Shown: in pieces, positions 1-11,959 of the stretch
How positions within the stretch are numbered: the stretch's first letter is position 1
Layout: each line of letters starts with the position of its first letter
Assembly: GCF_000002425.4 (NCBI RefSeq)
Contig: NC_037258.1
Location: 1,750,993-1,814,992, forward strand
Length of the DNA stretch: 64,000 nucleotides
Direction of reading: 5' to 3'
From: Physcomitrium patens
Lineage: Eukaryota > Streptophyta > Bryopsida > Funariales > Funariaceae
Translations under genes and position numbers: made by a program
The notes under the pieces: generated by a model
The model's database searches: none
The model's input: only the letters and a program-made list of their open reading frames with translations
What the model was told of the DNA's origin: nothing

Positions 1-192
1 AGACACTTAGAGAAGTCATCAAACTTGTGACAAGTCTTAGAAGTGAAGTTGAGAGTGTTTTTGAGAGTTAAAACACTAGTTTGTTCACAAAGAAGGATTC
101 TGTGATTCTAAGGCAGCAAAAACTTCTTGCTGATTTTTGAGAGCATTAAGACTTCTTCTGACAATCTTTTTTGATACAACTCTTCCTTAGAC

Positions 193-910
193 ATGGCTTC
201 AAGTGAGGGTGAAGGATTGAGAGTTATTGAGAAGTTTAGAGATAACAATTTCTACCATTGGAAGGTAAAAATAGAGCTTTTATTGGCATCTTTGGATCTT
301 TGGGATATTGTAGATGAAAGTGAAGAGGCTCTAAGTAAAGATGCTAATATGAAAGAGAAGGAGTTCAAACATCATGAAAAGAAGGCTTTTGGATTGATTG
401 CAACCAATGTAGATAAAGCCAACTTCTTCCACATTATCTCTTGCAAAGAACCAGCGGAAGTATAGAAGACTTTTTGCAACATCTATGAGAATAAAAACTT
501 ATCCAACTTCATCTATACAATGAGGAAGTTCTTCACTTGCAAGATGGAAGAAGGTAACAATCTCATGGTTCATGTCAATAAGGTAAAGGCTCTTGCAAAC
601 TAACTAGCAATTGGTGACAAGTCTTTAAAAGAAAGTATTATTATTATGACCTTGTTAATGAGCCTTTCCGAATCCTACAACTACCTTATTGTGGCATTGG
701 AGTCCATCAAGCTAAAAGAGCTTATAATGGATTATGTGACGGCAAGACTTACTCATGAAATAATCAAGAAGAAAGAAAAAGAAACCTCAAAGTGAAGATT
801 CAGTACTCTACTCACGTCAAGGCAAGGACAACTATTCAAATCAATGAGGTAATGTCAAGTCTTTCTTCATTTGTGGCAAAGTAAGCCATTTTGTTCGAAA
901 TTACTACAAA
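193..910 (+). pseudogene. copia Gag remnant
   Basis: Gag is the structural RNA-binding protein of the particle. A 90-residue open stretch (193-465) starts with ATG and looks like the N-terminus of a copia Gag. After a stop at 463-465 the same frame continues as Gag-like sequence with another stop near 601, then shifts frame near 790. A degraded zinc knuckle lies at about 865-905: the central Cys-Gly-Lys and the His remain, but the first and last cysteines are replaced by Phe and Tyr. It cannot make an intact Gag. Confidence 0.75.
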
Positions 911-919
911 GGCAAAAAG

Positions 920-2503
920 ATGAAGAAAGAGAATGCAAATAGTGTGCAAGATGAGTTTGGAGGACAAGATTATGCATTCACGGCAACAAATAGGATCTCT
1001 ATGGCTGCCATATCAAGATGGATTGAGGATTTAGGTTTTTCCAAGCATATGATACCTTATAAGTATTCATTTGACACTTATGAGGCTATTCTAGTATCAA
1101 ACATGGTGTTGGCAAATAATGGTATATGTGAAGCCATTGGAATTGGCTCTATTATGGTGGAGGTGGTTGTGAATGGACAATCCAATAAGATCAGATTCAA
1201 AAACCTCCTTCATGTACCTAAGATAAAACAAAACCTACTTTCGGTAAGTAAACTTGTAATAGAAGGTTTTAAAGTTCAATTTGACATGAATGGATATTTT
1301 ATAAGAACATTGAGTGGAGACAAGGTCTTCAAAGGCTTGAAAGAGAGAAATTTGTACTACCTCATTTGTAAGAAGGTGAATGGAGTGGAGATAGCCGCAT
1401 TTGCTGACTTTACATCAAATCAAGACAAGTTGAATATATGGCATTCTCGCCTTGGCCATTTGAATGTGAAGAGCATGAGAGAGCTCAAGACCATGGTAAG
1501 TGGCTTAGATCTTGGCAATACAAGCCATATTGCAAAACAACTTACATATAAAGGATGCATACAAGGCAAACAATAAAGGGCCTCATTTCCAAAGAGTGTA
1601 ACAACACTTGCTACCAAGTTGCTAGAGATTGTCCATTCGGATGTATGTCGACCTATGAAAAATACAAGTATTGGAGGATCAAGATATTTTCTTACTTTTA
1701 TTGATGATTATTCAAGAAAGATTTGGATCTACATTCTTAAAGCCAAGAGTGAATGCTTTTGGAGTTTTAAGGAGTTTAAAGCACTTGTTGAGAAACAAAG
1801 TGAATGCAAGATCAAAGTGTTGTGTACGGACAATGGAGGTGAGTACATGTCTAAGCAATTTGATATTTATTTGAAGAATGAAGGAATTGCTAAAAAAACC
1901 ACAACTCTATACACTCCACAACAAAATAATGTTGCTGAAAGGACAAATCGAACCATTGTAGAGATGGCAAGGAGCATGCTTCATGCTCAAAACCTTGGCT
2001 ATGAGTTCTAAGTGGAAGCTGTGGTGAATACAGTGTATACAAGAAATAAGTGTCCAACAAGTGTTCGTGCATCAATGACACCACAAGAAGCTTAGAGTGG
2101 GAGACAACCTTACATTTCTCATATGAGGATTTTTGGTTGCATTGCATATGCAAAAACACCAAATTTTATGAAGTCCAAATTGAATGAAAAAGGTACAAAG
2201 TATGTGTTTCTTGGTTATTGTGAAGGTACAAAGGCATATATGCTAATGTGCTTGGAAACCAAGAAGATCATCAAAAGTTGTGATGTTGAGTTTTTGGAGC
2301 ACAAGAGTGCTTGTGAGCACTTGGAGATGTATCCAAGTGGGAGTAATAGTGTGTTTGTAGACACATCTTTGAATTCAATAAAGAAACAAGAAGATGAAGA
2401 CAATGAAGATGATGAAGATGAAAAGCCAAAGAAGGTTGAAAAGATGAAGGCTCCTACAATTGCTAGGACCAGTAATGAAAGAAATAAAGATGTTGAAGAT
2501 TGA
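920..2503 (+). pseudogene. copia protease-integrase remnant
   Basis: Three adjoining open stretches (920-1576, 1619-2011, 2123-2503) read as one copia polyprotein broken by stops. The first holds the pre-integrase motif with the HSRLGHLN signature near 1440. The second carries the integrase core: the first Asp in an HSDVC context near 1635, the second Asp in TDNGGEY near 1830 and the Glu in VAERTN near 1935, so all three catalytic acids remain. The third is the integrase C-terminus, ending in an acidic linker near 2395-2440. In the zinc-binding motif before the core (about 1545-1560) one cysteine is Tyr. Nonsense codons separate the pieces. Confidence 0.85.
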
Positions 2504-2725
2504 GATGATGATAATGATGAAGAATACCAACCATTGAGTAAAAAACGAGAAGGTTTAAGAGTTGGAAAAGAACAAGGAGTATAAGAAGATGAATGTTCTT
2601 CTATAAGTGAAAGGAAATATCCTTTGAGAGAAAGAAGGCAACGTGGCGAATGGTAGAAGGATCACATCTTTCCTCAAGTAAGTAAAGAACATACAAATGT
2701 TGCTCTTTTTGTTGATCCATTATCT

Positions 2726-3513
2726 TTGTGTGATGCTATGAAGTATGAAGATGCAATCAAGTGGGAGAAGGCTATAGAAGAAGAGTACCAATCTCTTATA
2801 GACAATGGTACATGGAAATTGGCACCTCTTCCAGTAAATCGATCTAGTCTTGGTTGTAAGTGGGTATTTAGAACTAAAAGAGATGCAATGGGTGTGGTCG
2901 TGAGGCACAAAGAAAGATTAGTTGCAAAAGGATACTCACAAGTTGTTGGAATTGATTTCAATGAGACTTATGTACATGTTGCCAAATTCATCACCATTAG
3001 GACCATTGTAGCAATTGGAACAACAATGGATTTGAAAATATACCAAATAGATGTGAAGACTACCTTTTTTTGAATAGAGATGCAAATGATAGAAGATCCA
3101 CAATGGAATATGTCTTCTTCATTGAAGTGGGAGCCATTTCATGGAATTCCAAGAGACAACCTACCATTGCAAGATCAATGATGGAGGCAAAGTACATGGC
3201 AGTAAGTCATTGTGCAATAGAGGCAAGTTGGATAAAGCAACTCTAAGAAGACATTGATTTAGTGCATTTAGAAGCAACTCTAATTATGTGTGATAATCAC
3301 GGATGTCTTACATTTACCAAAAATCCAAAACACCACTCAAGGACCAAGCACATTGATGTTCAACATCATTTCATATGAGAGAAGATTAAAAATGGAATAA
3401 TAGGTATAAAATATTGTGCTACAAATGACATGCTTGTTGATGTGCTTACAAAGGCATTAATGAAGGATAGACATCATGACATGATTCAGAGATTAGGATT
3501 AAAAGCTTTTTGA
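2726..3513 (+). pseudogene. copia reverse transcriptase/RNase H, internally deleted
   Basis: 2726-3073 encodes the start of copia reverse transcriptase, from the conserved WxxA region through the KGYSQ motif to the DVKT motif. The reading then jumps within a few bases (about 3070-3090) to sequence typical of the RNase H domain, with the EAKYMA, IKQL and KHIDVQHH motifs, ending at a TGA at 3511-3513. The palm and thumb, including the YVDD active site, are missing; by comparison with intact copia elements about 1 kb has been lost. Two further stops interrupt RNase H. Confidence 0.85.
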
Positions 3514-3531
3514 ATATTAACAAAGTAGGAG

Positions 3532-3831
3532 TGTTGAAGATCAGCAATTATTTACTTAGTTACAACTACATAGAGATTAAGCATAGTATGTTACTAATAG
3601 TAAAAAGTTAGCAAAGAGTTAAAGTAAGTTATTGTGGTGGCACCAAGGGATTAGTTGGATGAGGTAGAAATGGATGTAATATCAAAAGGATGGAAGTTGC
3701 CTCATTGGTGAGCAAACCACCACCTATAAGTAAAGAGTGTTGGAAGTAAGAAACATCTTTCTCCACACTTCTCTTAGACTACAATCCTTATTGATGCTAA
3801 GTATTTGTAGCTTTTAGACTTCTTTTCTTCA
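3532..3831 (+). repeat. copia 3' LTR (boundaries approximate)
   Basis: A purine-rich tract (AAAGTAGGAG) at 3522-3531 is followed by TGTTGAAGATC, a typical LTR start. A TATA-like CCTATAAGTAAAG lies near 3723. The end is set at a CA near 3830, just before sequence that aligns with gypsy integrase. The 5' LTR is not in view, so the right boundary cannot be confirmed by pairing. Confidence 0.6.
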
Positions 3832-3835
3832 ATAG

Positions 3836-5885
3836 TATAAAATCTATCATAGATGAAGAAATGACTAAGCTTTTTTTTAATAACATCTATCACTATCACA
3901 GATTGTCTAAAGATATTATATTAGATAGAGGGACTCCATTTATATCAAGATTTTAGAGACCCTTTTTAAGATTATTAAGGTAGATATAAAGCCTTTTTTA
4001 TCTTTTTATCATCAAATTGATGGGCCAAAAAAATAGATAAATCAATTTTTTGAGTAGTACTTGAGGTGTACCATCAACTAGCATCAAGATGATTTAACAA
4101 CTTTTTTACCATTGGCAAAGTTTGTATACAATAATTTGATATATTCTTCTATTAAAAAAATATTTTTCTTTGTCAATTATGATTATCATCTACAACTTGA
4201 TACTTTTGACTTTTCAAAAGTTGATAATCCTATGGCAAAAGATTTGGCAAATCAGTTGTTAGAGCTACATGCAATAATGAAGATGCAATTAAAGAGAGTT
4301 CAAAGATAATAAAAAATTAATACACATGCCTATTGCAAGGAACATCTACAATTCAATTTGAGTGACAAGATATAGTTACTTTATCGCAGTATCAAGACTA
4401 CTCATCTTTGCAACAAGTTGGACTATTGTAGATTTAGACCATTTTTTATTAATGAATAATTCAATCATATTGCTTATGAATTATATCTATCAGAGTCTAT
4501 GAAGAGTCACCTTATATTTCATGTGTCTTTTTTTGAGCCATATAAGATATTGAATTTCTCAAGAAAAAATAAATTGTCACTCCATTCTATAGAAGTGGAT
4601 AATAATCAAGAGTTTGAGGTGGAAGAAGTTTTAGATTCAAGACACCAATAAAATAGGTTATAATATCTTGTTCATTGGCATAGATATCATATTAGTGAAT
4701 GCACATAGGAGCCAACAAAGAATCTTATAAATATAACAAAGAGAGTTGAAGCTTCTCATCAATGACATCCATCAAAATCAAGATGAAGAATAGAAAATCT
4801 TTTCTATAAAAGAAACAAAATCAAAAAAAGATAATACTCTACCTTCTATCCTTCTTTGTAGCTTCTATGTATTTTTGATCTTAAGGAGATGGAGAATCAA
4901 TAATTAGCAGATTCAACTCAAGAGCTTTCATTTACAAACTTATCAGACAAGACATTATAATTGTTAAAAACCTTCAAGACGACAAAATCAAGATAAAGAT
5001 CCTTAAGAACGACATATCTTTTTTTGAATAGATGGAAAGATATAATGTCTTTGATATCACAACCTTAGAAAAGACTCTCAATGTTTGGTGATTTTATTAG
5101 AGGTAGAAACAACTCTTGACGGTGTTTCAAATATTTTATTTGAAAGAAGTTACGAAGGCTTCAACAATAACCAAATAATAGGGTGGTCTTCTTGCCCTAA
5201 TATGGGACACTATTGATGGCTGAGAAGACCTATCAATCATCTTCAAATGAAATAAAGATCAGAGCAAGTGCCAAATATAATTTGCTACATATTAGATTTT
5301 CTCAACATATGAAGACTGTTCCATATTGAACTTGTTCTTAGAAGGGCAAGATAATATCATAGATATACATAGATATACTAGTAAATACCTATATAATTAA
5401 GTAGAAGTAGATAAAAATAAATAAAAATAAGTTAATTTCATAATATCTTTTAGAGAAGCTTTCTAAAAGCTTCAAGGATGTTGCTTTGATTTTATATGTA
5501 TTTGTAGTTGATTGATAGATTAGAAACTTAGTCAATAAGTTAACCACATATTTGTAACTTACAAAATAAGCTAATTATATGGTGCACATATAGAAAACTT
5601 GCCTTATAAGTTAAGATACATATCTTGCAAAGTCAACATATTTTGGAGGTCCTACAAGACATTGCCACATAACTCCTAGTTAAGAGCATATATGAAAGCA
5701 AGAATAAAGCCTTCTTTACTCTCGTCAACACCTTTTTAGTCGTTAGTCTTATTTCAAGACTTTCTAGTCTTCTTATTTTTTGGCAATAGCCATTCTATTT
5801 CAATATTATATCATCTTTGAGTGACTTTTTAGTTTCTTTCAATGACACAAGAATATATTGAGGATTTTCTTTTTTTAAGATTCTA
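3836..5885 (+). mobile_element. Gypsy chromovirus copy A, 3' half, plus strand
   Basis: From about 3836 the sequence aligns with the integrase, chromodomain, 3' untranslated region and LTR of the full gypsy copy at 21545-27957, in reverse orientation. Recognisable parts are the integrase core (near 3870-3960), the C-terminal integrase (4112-4309 and on), a chromodomain-like segment (4600-4720), a 3' region and an LTR from about 5352 to 5885. The upstream half is missing and is replaced by the copia element, which suggests nesting. Stops are frequent, so it is dead. Confidence 0.8.
5352..5885 (+). repeat. LTR of gypsy copy A
   Basis: The segment aligns throughout with the reverse complement of the LTR pair at 21545-22088 and 27418-27957, sharing for example the segment AGTCTTATTTCAAGACTTTC. 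The divergence is clearly larger than between those two LTRs, so this copy is older. Ends are approximate. Confidence 0.75.
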
Positions 5886-5899
5886 GTCCTTGACAATAA

Positions 5900-6130
5900 A
5901 TTGGCCACATGTTGCACATGTTGGAAACTTATCTTATAAATTAAACACATATATTACATGTTAGACACATGTAAAGTAATCTATAAAACATCTCCATTTA
6001 ATTCTTTCATAAGATAGTAATATTTGAAAAAAAATAGTAAGGCCTTCTTTACTCTTATTAATGTCTTTCTTTCTTCTAGTCTATTTTTAATAATTTTAGC
6101 TTTTTTATCTTTAAAAATAGCTAGTTTAAT
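5900..6130 (+). repeat. Partial LTR remnant of the same gypsy family
   Basis: Just after the copy A LTR, a second stretch repeats the family's LTR landmarks: an ACACATG-rich part, then AAGGCCTTCTTTACTC and a CTTCTAGTC segment in the same order and orientation. It is shorter and heavily decayed. It could be a tandem LTR from recombination or a separate solo fragment. Confidence 0.5.
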
Positions 6131-6215
6131 TTTTTTCTTATATATATATTTAAAAAATTATTTTCTTATTTTTTCTAAATTTTTAAAATTTTTAAATTAA
6201 ACTAAATATTTAAAA

Positions 6216-6269
<54 letters not shown>

Positions 6270-9200
6270 TTAAAAATTAATATACTCATTTTTAAAAAAA
6301 AAAAACTTGCATATCAAAAATACATTAATTATTTGATATTAACTACATTTGTTGTTATTATAAAGTTAGAAGTTTAAGTTCTATAACTTATATATAAGTT
6401 TTTTTGTAGTACATTTTCTTCTTAAGAAAATTTTATTCTTAGTTGTGAAAAAAATTTATTATATTTTCATATATTTTTTCTTAAATAAACTTTATATTGG
6501 AATTTCTTAATAAGGTTTATGACCTTTCTACTAGTCTTTTTATTAATTTGAATTTTTAGTCTTAGCTTTCAATTAGCATTAAGATGCATTAGAGGCATGG
6601 ACATCTAAAAGATGTAAAGCATCTGTATTATGTGATTCTTTAATGTTATATAATAATACTTAATAAGAACTATTAGCTTAAATAATGAGAAGCTATTGAA
6701 CAAAATAGAAAACAATAAATTTATTTAAATATCCAAATAAAATTTATAGATAGTAAATAAAAAAATAGCACTAGAAGTTTTGAAATTGCGAGATTAAAAT
6801 ATTATAAGAATATTAGTGAATATAAAAATATAAGATATAAAAATAAGTAATTAAAGTATAAATTTATATAAAAAGTGATATTAAAAATATTTAAAAAATA
6901 TACTTGAAAATAAAAATTATTTATAATAAAAAATTATACCATCAATATTATTTTAATTTTTAAGCCTATTAATGTTTTATTTTTTTTAGTCTTTATATTC
7001 TTAATATATTTATATTAAAAGCACAATAATACGAATGCAATCAAATACCTTCACGTAAAAAGAATATAGTCTTTTATTTTTAATTACCTCAAAATCTATA
7101 TTTTTATGAATTATAATATATAGAAAGTGGTTTATCAAACAAGTTATATTCAAAACAATATTTTTTTGGTAGCACTTAGGTATGAATTTATTTATTTATT
7201 TATTTATCATAACTCTTGCAACTTTTGTAATATATAGTTTTTTGGTTCCAAAAATCCCATTTTTTTACAAAATATAAGTTAAAGTAGTTTTTCATTTATT
7301 TCCATATTTTAGTAAAATATTATTAATAAAATTCTTTATAGATACTCACGTATTTCATAAAAAATATAAATATAAAATATTACAGCTATATTGCTTGTCT
7401 AAATTAGTCTTAAAATTTTAAAATGTAGCAATAATCTTAAACTTGGAGTTTAAGAAATATATCTAAATAATTATTGAAATAATATTTTAAAAAAATAAAA
7501 TAAAATAAAATCAAAAAAAATCAAAAAAAATAAAAGCATTAGAAAGCATGCAAAATTATTTTAAACATAGTCTATACATCAATGTTAATAAAGTCCAATA
7601 CTTTAGAAACTTTGATACCTTAGTGAAAAAATATTCTCTAATTTGATTTAGATTAGTAATCTTTATAGAATTTTTTAGGTACAAGAGATTTAAATTTACA
7701 AAGATCTATTATTTTTAACTTATGCTTTAATTCCAGATTTGAAACTTTCTGACCATAGTGTACCATAATATCTTAAATTATAGACTATTAAGTATCATGT
7801 TAATTGTGGCAATATTTTGAACGCATTTACGTGCTTGTCAACATTTTTTTTTCTTATATAGTCATGCACACTTTTGCATCAATATGAATAAAAGTTTTTG
7901 GAATATTGTCAAGTGGTTAGTATTAGTAAGCACTTTCTAATCCACTTAAAATTAGATATTCTATTCATATTTATTTGCTTATTGCTTAAACTTAAGTTAG
8001 ACTCTTTTAAGACAATTTAGGAGTTTTAATTATCAGTTCTTTTTAAGCTACCTTTATAGTCTCTTTGCAAAAAGAAATCCCAATTTAGGTTTAGTTTTAC
8101 TTCTATAATAATAAGATTGATTGATCTTAGTATTATAATGCTATACAATATTTTAAGAGGTGAAAATCTAATAATATTTATGAGAGTTGTAGCATAATTG
8201 AAGTCATCTTTAAAAGGCTACTCTATCCAATTATTTGTAGTTAGTTGCTATAAAATATTTTAACCAAAATAATAAGTTAATTAATTATTTGAATTTAATT
8301 ATATTTTTTAAAATTTTAATTCATTACTTTAACTACTTTGGTTTTCAATACTTTCATTTTATGTTACTAAAATTTGATAGAAAATTAAGTATTCTATTTT
8401 TAAAAAATACTTTTGGTAAGCCATAAAATACTTTCTAGTAGTTAAAATCTATCAACTAAAACTAAGATTAAAATATACTTTCTATACTATACCAATCTTG
8501 TTGTGAAATCAAATAAAATCTATCAAAATAATAATTTATAAATTAGAAGAGATTACAATAATCTTACTTTAAATTAGTTAGTATATTTATTTACTTAATC
8601 TATCACTTAGCTTTTTATATAATTATTTACATTATAACTTATACTCAACAAAAAATATGTTATAGCTATGTTGCTTAGAATGATCTTTATTATTTTATCT
8701 TATTATAGATATTTTTAAGAATTTATACATTTCTTTTTTTTTTAACAATTTTTCTGGAAATATAAATAATTATTTTCTTTAATAAAATTTAGATCATTTT
8801 TTATCACAAAAAACTTCTTTAATCAATCTCAATGATTTTGTCATTTTTTGTTTCTAAAAATTAAAGTAAATATCATTTCTTTGATATCCTTATTCTTTTT
8901 ATAATTTTACATATTTTTCTTTTGATAAAATTTACATAATTATCTCACACCATGGTCTTTAATAACATTAGATTATCCAACTCGTTTTTAAAAAATCCAT
9001 TTTTTTATATTAAATACATGTGGATTTGTAAGAATTTGTAAATGAGTTTTATATTTGTAAAAGAAATCACACAATATTATCTTAATTTTTCAAGAATATA
9101 TATTTTTAATTTTTAAATATTAAAACTACATGCTATTTATAAAGATTATATTAGACTTATTTCAATGTAATGTGCCTTTCTATTTTGACAATGCACCACC

Positions 9201-9578
9201 ATAGATGATTATTTCTTATAGGCTAGTTACAATAATTAATTTCCATTAAAATTTTCAGTTCTAAAAGTCATGTGTCTTCCATCTTCTATTCAGAACCTTT
9301 CTATTGTAAAACAAAAATTATCAATGTGTACTTCAATGGCTCAATCATTCTTTGGCTATTGAAAATTTCCAAAAATATTAATTTTTTGTCAAATCTACAT
9401 GACATATTTTTAAAATATTATTCTAAAAAAATAGAATAAAACAAAATAAAAAACTTTTTTGTTTTTGAAAAGCATATTAAAGAACTTGTTACCTTTAAAA
9501 CAAAATGACCTTTTAATATTAATTTGCAAGTCATAAGAAGTTACTTACTCTTTTTGGTTTATAAGGTGTTTATTGCTA

Positions 9579-9614
<36 letters not shown>
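6131..9614. other. AT-rich DNA, no gene seen
   Basis: This stretch is very AT-rich, with short poly-A and poly-T runs and a (TA)n run at about 6219-6260. No open frame of note, RNA gene or recognisable transposon protein is visible. It is probably decayed repeat DNA. Confidence 0.6.
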
Positions 9615-9616
<2 letters not shown>

Positions 9617-9873
9617 ATATTCAAATGATCCACCCATTTACTAAATTGACCCACCTTATCATGGAGAGTAAGGGAAAACAAGAAATGTTGAGATGAGAGG
9701 TGGAAATGGAGAGAGGGTTAAGATGAAGGCTAAAAATAAAGAAAGCTGGGATTGAGAACAAGGGGAGGAGATGAGGGCCATGATTGTAATGATGGTTTCT
9801 AGAAATGATCCATTTTTCTAATGATGGTTACAACAGGGTGGGTCGATTTAGTAAATGGGTGGGTCATTTTAAC

Positions 9874-9877
<4 letters not shown>
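9615..9877. mobile_element. MITE-like element with about 40-bp terminal inverted repeats
   Basis: The left end (about 9615-9655) and the reverse complement of the right end (about 9837-9877) share a near-identical 40-base sequence built around ACCCATTTACTAAAT and GACCCACC, with only a handful of differences. The total is about 263 bp. The interior has higher GC than the surroundings and no coding potential. Both sides are (TA)n runs, so the target site is hidden in a TA microsatellite, which would suit a TA-targeting (Tc1/mariner-like) element. A related element lies at 56735-56912. Confidence 0.7.
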
Positions 9878-9912
<35 letters not shown>

Positions 9913-10400
9913 TTCTTTATTAATGTAACTTCTTTAGAATATAAACCTTCTTTATTAATGATATGTCTAATAAATAAATAAATAATTATAAATAAGATAT
10001 GTTTTTAAAATTTATACATTATATATGCACTATTAACATTTAAGTATTATTGTTGTTTGTTTTTTATTTTATTTTATTTTAAGAAACAAATATATATATA
10101 TATATATATATCACCAAAAACTTATTGATTTGGTAACTAAAATAAGGTTTTTTGTAGTGTTAAAAGCAACCAATTTGTTACACATTCTAAAAGTCATGAC
10201 TACAAATTCATATAAATCACAATTAGTTTAGGAGGCTATTTCTTCTAAATACCTTTTTCTGCAATGATAGTTAATAATAACAATCTTTTATACAAGGATT
10301 GTTATTATATTATAATTTTAAATTTATGGTCAAGATTTTGATGCTTATTTATAAATGTGTAAAGCGTAAGAGATCAAATTAAAACCTTGAAGTCTCATCC
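9878..10400. other. AT-rich spacer, no gene seen
   Basis: It contains (TA)n runs (about 9884-9908 and 10089-10111) and a short direct repeat, ATAAACCTTCTTTATTAATG, near 9906 and 9941. Nothing coding is visible. Base composition shifts to higher GC at about 10400. Confidence 0.55.
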
Positions 10401-11057
10401 ATTTAAAGTTTGATTCGGTTATTGTTGTTGTGAAGAAATTGTAAAATATCCAAATAATCGAAAAGTGCTGGGCGGACGAGGCTCCACCATAAACGGCCTA
10501 TAGAAGACGGCAGGCCTGTCACCGACGACGGCAGCTCACCGAACAGTGACCCAGAGAATTTCAAGTAACAAGGATACGTACACTCAAGCATTCAAAAGCT
10601 GATTAATCCCTCGGTCCCAACACACACCCCCGAACAGAATTCGTTGGTATGCAGTCTTAGGATTCAGAACATCTTATTATAATCTTACAACTTGAATGCG
10701 CTCGATTTCAACTCGATTTTCGCGTGCACACATCCCACAACTCGGATAGACACCAACTGCTCCACGACATGGTGGTGAGTCCTCTTCCTGACTAAAAATA
10801 TGTTCACTTCTGCTGATACTTGACAGCACAGAGTTTGATGCTCAAACCTTACTGACATGCGCCTAGGGCTGAACCAAGCGGAAAACTGAAATTGAAGCTC
10901 TATACAAGAGGGAGACTTGTGAATGCCCAGGCGTCAAGGGCCGAGAGCAGAGAGAGGTGATCTCATTCCGGCAAAAAACAAGACTATGAGAATGCTGTTC
11001 ATCACGGTGACGCGGACCAACCCTGACCCTGAATCCCACAGCCTCATCCTTCAGATA
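10401..11057. other. Higher-GC spacer, likely 3' flank/UTR of the DUF1218 gene
   Basis: It lies just downstream of the minus-strand DUF1218 gene, with GC similar to that gene's. Open frames here (such as 10403-10591) resemble no known protein. It probably contains the 3' UTR, but no poly-A signal can be assigned with confidence. Confidence 0.4.
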
Positions 11058-11959
11058 TTACACAGGAAGTCGATCTGGACCAGGTGGAGTTGTGTCCGTA
11101 GTTTGGGAGGAATTCTCAGGGTCTGCGGTGGGCACGGTCGCGGTCTGCGGCAGCGGAGTGGTCAATACACCCTTTCTTGCTTCTTGAACAATTCCAACAA
11201 AGAATATAAAGCCCAAGAAGACCGCAACGAACAACAATGCAATAGCTGTTGTGAACTTCGGTTGGGCGCAATCGGCGGATGTATTAGTCTTTTCCCGCAC
11301 CCGGTAGCGCTCCGCCGGTCGGCTCAGTGCGCTGCCAGAGGCGAAAAACGCTGCAGCCAAACCAGAGGCAAAACTGCAGACAACCATCATCATTTTCACA
11401 TCAGCTTTCCGTGAATGCATACACATCCACATAAATAAACGAATACGCAGACCTTACTTCCTTCCAGAGTTGATGAGTCTTTACGCTTTACAAATGACAA
11501 TGTGCTAGCGATCGTTAAAATCTCACCAGCCGAGAATGCAACCGAGTCCAATTATGGTGGCATTCAAGCCTTCCACCTGCTTCTTGTCGTTCCAGCGACA
11601 TGTGCAAGCACAGGTCGCAATAACAAGCATTTGAGCCACAAGTAAGATGAGCCCAGCAAGAAGCCCCGTCGTTTGCGCCGGACTGTCGGGGTAGATGCAA
11701 ATATCCTTGTACAGCAAGACATGGTATTCCTGCACACCATTCATCAGCCATTGCCTGAAACAATTCAGCCTCCCGAACCTTACTGCAAATCCGTATGAAA
11801 ACCAGAACCGACGAAATCCAAGATTTTGAGGATGGAATTTCCAAAAATCAAACCACTCACTCTTGTGCCACTCGTGTGCTTGGCTGAAAACCCGAAATAG
11901 GCTGCTAAGGCTCCAAGGCAGAGATAGAGCAACAGCATGCATACTGTAATCACCTTCAT
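11058..11959 (-). CDS. DUF1218 family four-helix membrane protein, three exons
   Basis: Proposed exons are 11861-11959, 11527-11729 and 11058-11373, with GTGAGT and GTGAGA donors and GTGCAG and CTGCAG acceptors; the phases agree and give 205 residues. Segment 1 (about residues 5-24) is a signal-anchor-like helix. The exon 2 motif CIYPDSPAQTTGLLAGL followed by VAQMLV and a Cys-rich CxCxC turn (residues 73-77) is the signature of the plant DUF1218 family, which includes the MODIFYING WALL LIGNIN and DESIGUAL/VCC proteins of Arabidopsis. Helices 3 (about 89-117) and 4 (about 141-163) follow, then a Pro/Thr-rich tail of about 40 residues. Known members act in secretory or plasma membranes in lignin content or leaf symmetry; the role here is unknown. 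Confidence 0.85.

Larger units (their letters stand above)
1..3835 (+). mobile_element. Ty1/copia LTR retrotransposon, 5' end outside the window, defective
   Basis: The order leader, Gag, integrase, reverse transcriptase start, RNase H, polypurine tract and 3' LTR on the plus strand is that of Ty1/copia. The 5' LTR is not recognisable at the left edge, so it probably lies upstream or was lost. The element carries many stops, at least one frameshift in gag and a large deletion in RT, so it cannot move by itself. Its 3' end abuts gypsy integrase sequence at about 3836, which suggests insertion into an older gypsy element. Family is certain; the left boundary is not visible. Confidence 0.9.

Noticed and set aside
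1..192. Left edge considered as the copia 5' LTR
   Set aside because: No convincing match to the 3' LTR at 3532-3831 and no primer-binding site could be recognised; it is more likely untranslated leader.
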